Shown here in pieces: positions 30,692 to 35,350 of a DNA stretch of 35,350 bases. A program made the translations under genes and the position numbers. Each line of letters starts with the position of its first letter. Position 1 is the first letter of the stretch. The notes beneath the pieces are model-generated. The model was not told where the DNA came from. It worked only from the letters and a program-made list of their open reading frames with translations, and did not search any database. The stretch is from Gemmatimonadota bacterium (GTDB taxonomy: Bacteria; Gemmatimonadota; Gemmatimonadetes; Longimicrobiales; Gaopeijiaceae): assembly GCA_030430625.1 (NCBI GenBank), contig JAUIKL010000018.1, positions 1 to 35,350 on the forward strand. Direction: 5' to 3'.

Positions 30692-31951
30692 TTGGACATC
30701 GCCGAACTCAAGAGCAAGACCGTCCGGGAGCTGCACGACCTGGCTGAGGAGCTGAAGCTCGAAGAGTATTCAGACCTCCGCAAGCCGGATCTGCTCCTCA
30801 AGTTGCAGCATGGACTGCTGGGCCGCGGGGACGAGCTCACGACCTCGGGCGTCCTCGAGATCAGGTCCGAGGGATACGGCTTCTTGAGGTCCCAGGAGTT
30901 CAGCTACATCGCGAGTCCGGACGACGTCTACGTCAGCCCCGCACAGCTCAAGCGGCTCGGGCTTCGCACCGGGGACACGCTGACCGGACAGGTCCGTCCA
31001 CCGGGTCGGGGGGAGAAGTACTTCGCGCTCACGCAGATCGACTCGGTCAACGGTCTGCCCCCGGAGGCGTCGCTGGAGCGCGGTGAGTTCGACGACCTGA
31101 AGCCGATGTACCCCGAGAAGCGTCTGGATCTCGAGGTCCCGGGCGAACACGGCACCATCGCCATGCGGGTCGTCGATCTGATCGCGCCGATCGGAGAGGG
31201 CCAGCGGGGTCTGATCGTATCCCCGCCCAAGGCCGGGAAGACGACGATCCTTCGTCAGATGGCCGACGCAATCGCTCGCAACTCGCCTGACGTCCACCTC
31301 ATCGTCCTGCTCATCGACGAGCGGCCCGAAGAGGTCACCGAGATGCGGGAGAGCGTACGGGGCGAAGTCATCGCCTCGACCTTCGACGAATCACCGAAGC
31401 GGCACGTGATGGTGGCCGAGATGGTGCTCGAGAAAGCCAAGAGGCTGGTCGAGCACGGGAAGGACGTGGTCATCCTCCTCGACTCCATCACCCGCCTGGC
31501 CCGCGCCTACAACAACAACATCCGGCGCAGCGGACGCATCATGTCCGGTGGTGTCGATGCGAAGGCGCTCCAGAAGCCCAAGCGATTCTTCGGCGCCGCA
31601 CGGAAGATCCTCGACGGTGGCTCCCTCACGATCGTCGCCACCGCCCTCGTCGATACCGGCAGCCGGATGGACGACGTCATCTTCGAGGAGTTCAAGGGCA
31701 CCGGCAACATGGAGTTGGTGCTCGATCGGGAGATCGCGGAGCGCAGGATCTTCCCTGCCATCGACCTCAACCGATCCTCGACGCGGAAGGAGGAACTCCT
31801 CCTGTCCGACATCGAACTGCGGCGCGTCTTCCTCCTCCGAAACTTCCTCTCGGACATGCCCAGTGACGAGGCGATCGAGTTCCTGCTCGGTCGGATGAGG
31901 ATGACCGCGACGAACTCCGACTTCCTCGACGAGATGACGACCGGGGTCTGA
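30692..31951 (+). CDS. rho: transcription termination factor Rho
   Basis: A 419-residue hexameric RNA helicase. The Rho N-terminal domain begins [20 protein letters not shown]. The cold-shock-like RNA-binding part contains [15 protein letters not shown] and [16 protein letters not shown]. The ATPase has Walker [10 protein letters not shown] (177-185), Walker [17 protein letters not shown], and the Q/R-loop region [20 protein letters not shown]. The start is TTG at 30692, fixed by the family N-terminus and by GGGAG 7 nt upstream; no other start fits. It converges on a phosphoribosyltransferase gene 11 bp away. Confidence 0.97.
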   Translation: MDIAELKSKTVRELHDLAEELKLEEYSDLRKPDLLLKLQHGLLGRGDELTTSGVLEIRSEGYGFLRSQEFSYIASPDDVYVSPAQLKRLGLRTGDTLTGQVRPPGRGEKYFALTQIDSVNGLPPEASLERGEFDDLKPMYPEKRLDLEVPGEHGTIAMRVVDLIAPIGEGQRGLIVSPPKAGKTTILRQMADAIARNSPDVHLIVLLIDERPEEVTEMRESVRGEVIASTFDESPKRHVMVAEMVLEKAKRLVEHGKDVVILLDSITRLARAYNNNIRRSGRIMSGGVDAKALQKPKRFFGAARKILDGGSLTIVATALVDTGSRMDDVIFEEFKGTGNMELVLDREIAERRIFPAIDLNRSSTRKEELLLSDIELRRVFLLRNFLSDMPSDEAIEFLLGRMRMTATNSDFLDEMTTGV

Positions 31952-31962
31952 CCCCGACCGCG

Positions 31963-32487
31963 TCAGTCGTCGATGACGTCGGCGTAGCGCGGATTCACGA
32001 TCAACTCGTCGTCCTCGAACACCTTCCGGTCCCACGGGAAGATCACGTTCGCGTCCATGGTCAGAGCCGAGTAGTCCGGCTGGTACCCGGTGGTCCGCGC
32101 GAAGCTCGTCGCGGTGCGAATCTCTTCGGGGTGCACGTCGCGGACCGCGGCGAGCGCCAGTCGCATGGTGGCCCCGGACGTCGTGATCTCGTCGACGATC
32201 AGGACCCGGCGCCCTTCCGCCTGCGGTGGGGCGGCGGTCAGGATCTCCGGCCGCGCACGCACCGGATCGTCGTCGTCGTCCCCTCGTGAGATCTTGAGCG
32301 AGTAGAAGTCGGTCCGGAGGATCGAGGCGATCACCGCGCCGGGAATGACCCCCGCGCGCGCGATCCCGATCACGACCTCGGGCTCGTAGTCACGGGCCAC
32401 CTTGAGGGCCAGGGCTCGACACAACTCGCCGAACATGGCCCAGTCGATCTCGAGGAATTCGTCGTTCGTGAGATCGGCTCTGTACAT
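31963..32487 (-). CDS. purine-type phosphoribosyltransferase
   Basis: A 174-residue type I PRTase. The PRPP-binding loop is RRVLIVDEITTSGATM (residues 93-108). The N-terminal part has IDWAMFGELCRALALKV and PEVVIGIARAGVIPGAVIA. The acidic insert SRGDDDDDP is unusual. The arrangement and the C-terminal VIFPWDRKVFEDDE resemble the xanthine/hypoxanthine-guanine PRTases (Gpt-like) that salvage purines with PRPP; base specificity is not decidable. ATG 32487 begins MYRADLTNDE. It is convergent with rho and divergent from the 32593 gene, with 105 bp between start codons. Confidence 0.88.
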   Translation of the reverse strand: MYRADLTNDEFLEIDWAMFGELCRALALKVARDYEPEVVIGIARAGVIPGAVIASILRTDFYSLKISRGDDDDDPVRARPEILTAAPPQAEGRRVLIVDEITTSGATMRLALAAVRDVHPEEIRTATSFARTTGYQPDYSALTMDANVIFPWDRKVFEDDELIVNPRYADVIDD

Positions 32488-32592
32488 GACATGCGTGGGG
32501 GCGAGTCGCGGGAACGGAAGCTATCCGTCGGGGAGGGATACCGATACTCGACGCCGTTGACGTCCTCCCGGCTCCCCCCGAGTGTACGCCCC

Positions 32593-33030
32593 ATGTCCGA
32601 CGATGTGACGACCCGCGCCGACGCCGCGCTCGAGCGAGCCCTCGAGGAGACGGGTGCCCGGGATCCCCGTGAGTTCTACCGCGAGCGCTTGAAAGAACTG
32701 AGACAGCACGACTCGGCTGCGTACGCCACGGCGGTCTCCTACTACAAGGAGACGCTCCTTCCCTCGATTGCGGACGGAGGCGCGGCCCCCCTGGACGCCT
32801 GGACGGAATACGGGCGCGTCCTGGCGGAGGCGGTCACACCCGGACAGACCGTTTCCATCGACGAGACCGGGCGTTCCGGGCCGTACGAGGGGCCGAAGGG
32901 CGGCCACCTCGTCCTCCACCTGCCCGATGGAAAGGGCCCGGCGCTCCTCGTCGGCCTCCCGGCCCGTCTGACGGAGCCGCAGCGTGCTACGTACGACGTC
33001 CTGGTGGCCGGGAAGCTGAAGGCGAAGTAG
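32593..33030 (+). CDS. hypothetical protein
   Basis: A 145-residue soluble, charged protein that I do not recognise. The N-terminal half is helical (AALERALEETGARDPREFY, ERLKELRQHDSAAYATAVSY). The C-terminal half has glycine-rich turns (VSIDETGRSGPYEGPKGGHL, LPDGKGPALLVGLPARLT), ending AGKLKAK. There is no signal peptide or membrane segment. ATG 32593 is preferred over ATG 32491 because the extra N-terminus is Arg/Ser-rich and overlaps the likely promoter region. The ribosome site is weak. It is convergent with the DAK2-DegV gene. Confidence 0.65.
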   Translation: MSDDVTTRADAALERALEETGARDPREFYRERLKELRQHDSAAYATAVSYYKETLLPSIADGGAAPLDAWTEYGRVLAEAVTPGQTVSIDETGRSGPYEGPKGGHLVLHLPDGKGPALLVGLPARLTEPQRATYDVLVAGKLKAK

Positions 33031-33034
33031 CGGC

Positions 33035-33066
33035 GACCAGCGGCCATCACCGCGCTCCGTCTGGTC
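33035..33066. terminator. hairpin between convergent genes
   Basis: GACCAG-CGG (33035-33043) pairs with CCG and CTGGTC (33057-33059 and 33061-33066) with one bulged base: 9 bp. It fills the 34-bp gap between the 32593 gene and the DAK2-DegV stop. No T tract. Confidence 0.35.
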
Positions 33067-34879
33067 AGTCTTCGACCATCCACGCCAGACCCCAGGCTCC
33101 GATACCGAGGTGGGTCGCGATCACGGGAGTCGCGGGCGCGCCGAGAACCTCGACCTTGTCTCCGTACTCGGCTCGCAGCGCCGCCGAGATCTCGCCGATG
33201 ATCTCGGGCATGCCGACGTGCACGATACCGAAGCGCACCTTCTTCGTGCCGGCCGGGATCTCGGCCCGGACGAGCCGCAGGAGTTCGCCCTTGGCTCGCT
33301 CCACGCCGAACGCCTTCCCGTACGGCTCGACCTTGCCCTCGCGGTTCAGCCCCAGGATCGGCTTGAGCCCGAGAAAGCGCCCGACGAGAGCCTTCCCCTT
33401 GCTGACCCGGCCGGACGCCATCATCCGCTCGAACGTCCGCACCGTGAAGAGAATCCCGGAGTTTCGGCGGATCCGCGCCAGCTCGCTGACGATCTCCTCG
33501 GCCGGGGTTCCGACCTCGCCGAGCTCGGCGGCCTTCAACGCCATCATTCCGTGGAGCAACGAGTTGCCGAGCGAATCGACGACGTGAACGTCGGCGTCCA
33601 CCAGTTTCCGGGCGGCCTCGGCCGCGCTGACCGTACCGGAGAGCGTGGACGATACGAAGACCGCCACGACCGACTCTCCCTCTTCGGCCGCGCGTTCGTA
33701 GCCCTCCAGAATCGCGGCGGGGGCCGGCTGTGACGTCGTCGGCAAGGTATCGGCCGTTCGCAGCAGGTCGTGGAACTGCGTCGCCGTCATATCGACGCCG
33801 TCCCGATACGTCTGGTCTCCGTCCACCAGAGACATCGGCACCACATTGATCCCGTGGGCCCGCACGACGTCTTCGGGAAGGTCGGCCGCGGAGTCCGTCA
33901 CGATCGAGACCGGTCGCCGAGCCAGCGTGACGTGGTTCGCGCCCCGGCCCAGCGCATCGTGTTGGATCCGCATGTCCTCGGCCTTGTGCGCCGTGAGCGT
34001 CCCGACGGAGCGCAGGTAGTCGAAGACCTCTTCGGGCTCGTCGGTATGCACGTGGACCTTCAGGATTTCCCCGGTCCGGATCACGATCAGGGAGTCGCCC
34101 ATCTCGCGCAGCACTTCGCGTACCGCCGTCTGCTCAGGCAGGTCCTGGCCCCGGACGAGCGCCTCCGTGCAGAAGCGGAACTGCTCTTCCTCGACGGGAT
34201 AGTCGACGATCGCGGCAGCGGCAGCGACCTCGTCGTGGGAAGCAGACTCGGAGCCGACCGCGATCGTGACACCCTCGACGAAGAGGAGAACACCCTCGAG
34301 CATACTCACGAACCCCTTCGCCCCGGCATCGACGACCCCCGCCTTCTTGAGTGCCTCGAGCTGCTCCGGTGTTCGCGCCAACGATTCGCGAGCCTCGGCC
34401 ACGACGTGGTTCACCATCGGGACGAAGTCCGGCTCTCCCGACGCCTCGGCAGCGGTGGCAGCATCCCGCATCACCGTGAGGATCGTCCCCTCGACAGGGT
34501 CCTCGAGGGAGCTGTGCAACTTCTCGACCCCTGCGCGGAGCGCACTGGCGAACTGCTGCGAGGAAATCCGCGCCTGACCCACCACCGACTCGGAGAAGCC
34601 GAGGAGGAAGTGGGAGAGCATCATGCCGCAGTTGCCGCGGGCCCCGAGCACCGCACCCTGTGCCGCCTGGTTGGCCACCGCGGCGACCGAACGGTCCGTG
34701 TTCCCACGTAGATGGTCGCCGATAGCCCGGACGGTCATGGCCAGGTTCGTGCCGGTGTCCCCATCCGGGACGGGAAAGACATTGATCCGGTTCAGCTCCG
34801 CCCGGTGCTGCTGAGCGTAGTCACATGCGGCAATCAGGGAGCGCCGGAGACGGGGACCGTCCAGATAGCGGATCTGCAT
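33065..34879 (-). CDS. fatty-acid kinase/fatty-acid-binding fusion (DAK2-DegV, FakA-FakB type)
   Basis: A 604-residue fusion. Residues 1-200 are a DAK2 (DhaL-like) kinase domain with the nucleotide/metal motif VPDGDTGTN (37-45) and GARGNCGMMLSHF. Residues ~210-320 match the DAK2 C-terminal/FakA middle region (FRFCTEALVRG, VHVHTDEPEEVFDYL). Residues 324-604 are a complete DegV domain (VSIVTDSAADLPEDVV, TLPTTSQPAPAAI, VFVSSTLSGTVSAAE, ATHLGIGAWG). In Firmicutes FakA phosphorylates fatty acids held by a separate FakB (DegV) protein; here both are one chain. ATG 34879 matches the family start, but the ribosome site is poor. A hairpin (GGCCAC-CGCA-GTGGCC, 34903-34918) lies in its leader. Confidence 0.92.
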   Translation of the reverse strand: MQIRYLDGPRLRRSLIAACDYAQQHRAELNRINVFPVPDGDTGTNLAMTVRAIGDHLRGNTDRSVAAVANQAAQGAVLGARGNCGMMLSHFLLGFSESVVGQARISSQQFASALRAGVEKLHSSLEDPVEGTILTVMRDAATAAEASGEPDFVPMVNHVVAEARESLARTPEQLEALKKAGVVDAGAKGFVSMLEGVLLFVEGVTIAVGSESASHDEVAAAAAIVDYPVEEEQFRFCTEALVRGQDLPEQTAVREVLREMGDSLIVIRTGEILKVHVHTDEPEEVFDYLRSVGTLTAHKAEDMRIQHDALGRGANHVTLARRPVSIVTDSAADLPEDVVRAHGINVVPMSLVDGDQTYRDGVDMTATQFHDLLRTADTLPTTSQPAPAAILEGYERAAEEGESVVAVFVSSTLSGTVSAAEAARKLVDADVHVVDSLGNSLLHGMMALKAAELGEVGTPAEEIVSELARIRRNSGILFTVRTFERMMASGRVSKGKALVGRFLGLKPILGLNREGKVEPYGKAFGVERAKGELLRLVRAEIPAGTKKVRFGIVHVGMPEIIGEISAALRAEYGDKVEVLGAPATPVIATHLGIGAWGLAWMVED

Positions 34880-34895
34880 GGGGAGGCGAAGGCGG

Positions 34896-35048
34896 GTTCG
34901 TCGGCCACCGCAGTGGCCCGAGGCGTCACGAATCCTCGACGGGAGCGCGACGGATGTGAATCTACCCCCTGGGTTCCCCTCCGGCACCCGTGTGCGCTGC
35001 AGGAACCGACGAACACGCCCGGCTCTTTCCGTGTAGCTAACGTTCGTC
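34896..35048. promoter_or_regulatory. three GTTCGTC boxes in a divergent promoter region
   Basis: GTTCGTCGG (34896-34904) has a perfect inverted copy, CCGACGAAC (35006-35014), and a third GTTCGTC lies at 35042-35048. All are within the 190-bp gap between the DAK2-DegV gene (-) and the 35070 gene (+). They might be binding sites for a shared regulator. Apart from a hairpin at 34903-34918 I see no gene or other element in this gap. Confidence 0.3.
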
Positions 35049-35069
35049 CTTTCCGCACATCCAACACGT

Positions 35070-35350
35070 ATGAACGAGCAAGAGTCGAAATCGGGGGTCG
35101 GGCGCTTCTGGTCCGAGATGCGGCGCCGCCACGTGGTTCGGTTCGCGCTCGGGTACGCGGCCGCCGTTTTCGTCGTCCTCCAGCTGGCCGAGATCATCTT
35201 CCCGGCCTTCGGGATCGGGGAGGGTGGAGTCCGATTGCTCGTCATCGTGACGGTCCTGGGCTTCATCCCGGCGATCGCCCTGGCCTGGATCTACGACATC
35301 ACGATGGACGGCGTCCGCAGGACGGAGACCGACGAGAACACGTCGGCGCG
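35070..35350 (+). CDS. N-terminus of a membrane-anchored protein (right edge)
   Basis: An open frame from ATG 35070 to the window end, 93 complete codons. It begins MNEQESKSGVGRFWSEMRRR, then HVVRFALGYAAAVFVVLQL (first span, about residues 22-45), a short loop with FPAFGIG, a second span (LLVIVTVLGFIPAIALAW), and IYDITMDGVRRTETDEN. In Gemmatimonadota this two-span module commonly fronts long TPR or FlgO/TolB-like proteins and adenylate-cyclase-like regulators. The rest lies outside the window, so the function is open. No clear ribosome site precedes the ATG. It is divergent from the DAK2-DegV gene. Confidence 0.7.
   Translation, partial: MNEQESKSGVGRFWSEMRRRHVVRFALGYAAAVFVVLQLAEIIFPAFGIGEGGVRLLVIVTVLGFIPAIALAWIYDITMDGVRRTETDENTSA

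Noticed and set aside
34880-35266. An extra 129 residues before the DAK2 domain
   Set aside because: The stretch is Arg/Thr/Pro-rich, covers the divergent promoter and overlaps the start of the plus-strand gene at 35070.

Overview
The window is GC-rich, densely coded DNA with no rRNA, tRNA, CRISPR array or insertion sequence that I can see. Its gene content suggests a free-living member of the Gemmatimonadota. The pointers are paired PD40 beta-propeller lipoproteins with an N-terminal domain common in that phylum, an orphan carboxypeptidase-regulatory/plug secreted protein, a DAK2-DegV fusion, and an N-terminal membrane module of the FWSE-MRRRHVV type at the right edge. This taxonomic call is inference from family recognition, not from a marker phylogeny.

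Layout. 1-2.1 kb (+): the end of an unidentified protein and a DUF445 membrane protein. 2.1-7.4 kb (-): a transglutaminase-like protein, an ABC ATPase, an ABC-2 type permease and a TerB-like protein, followed by two tiny membrane proteins. 7.5-12.05 kb (-): a tightly packed six-gene unit (TPR, OsmC-like, long-chain acyl-CoA ligase, CutA, TPR, macro domain) with overlapping or nearly touching ends. 12.05-12.27 kb is a gene-free stretch full of inverted repeats. 12.27-14.0 kb (-): a pterin operon of 6-pyruvoyltetrahydropterin synthase, GTP cyclohydrolase I and a sepiapterin-reductase-like SDR. It is led by a strong Shine-Dalgarno and a 23-position hairpin. 14.3-15.2 kb (-): endonuclease IV. 15.4-17.0 kb (+): an unknown 148-aa protein followed by four back-to-back hairpins and an intrinsic terminator, then the orphan plug protein.

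17.0-18.9 kb: an Lrp/AsnC regulator divergent from a methionine gamma-lyase-like enzyme, with a perfect AT-rich dyad between them. 18.9-24.5 kb: 22-nt tandem repeats across the convergent ends of the lyase and fumarase genes, fumarase C, and two paralogous PD40 lipoproteins flanking a divergent pair of SDRs. One of those SDRs looks like a pteridine reductase. 24.6-28.7 kb (-): a NUDIX hydrolase, an AI-2E/PerM family protein, a thioredoxin-reductase-like ferredoxin-NADP reductase and thioredoxin reductase. 28.8-35.35 kb: a small unknown protein, an M50 membrane protease divergent from rho, a purine-type phosphoribosyltransferase, an unknown protein, a fused fatty-acid kinase/fatty-acid-binding protein (DAK2-DegV), and the start of a membrane-anchored protein cut by the window edge.

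How the genes may work together. The pterin operon has the three steps from GTP to tetrahydrobiopterin, and the PTR1-like SDR 8.5 kb away could serve dihydropterin recycling. Acyl-CoA ligase and the DAK2-DegV fusion are two alternative routes for activating exogenous fatty acids. Thioredoxin reductase, the ferredoxin-NADP reductase and the OsmC-like protein fit thiol and redox homeostasis. The most unusual material is non-coding: several gene-poor stretches are largely made of stable hairpins whose wobble pairs indicate the RNA strand.
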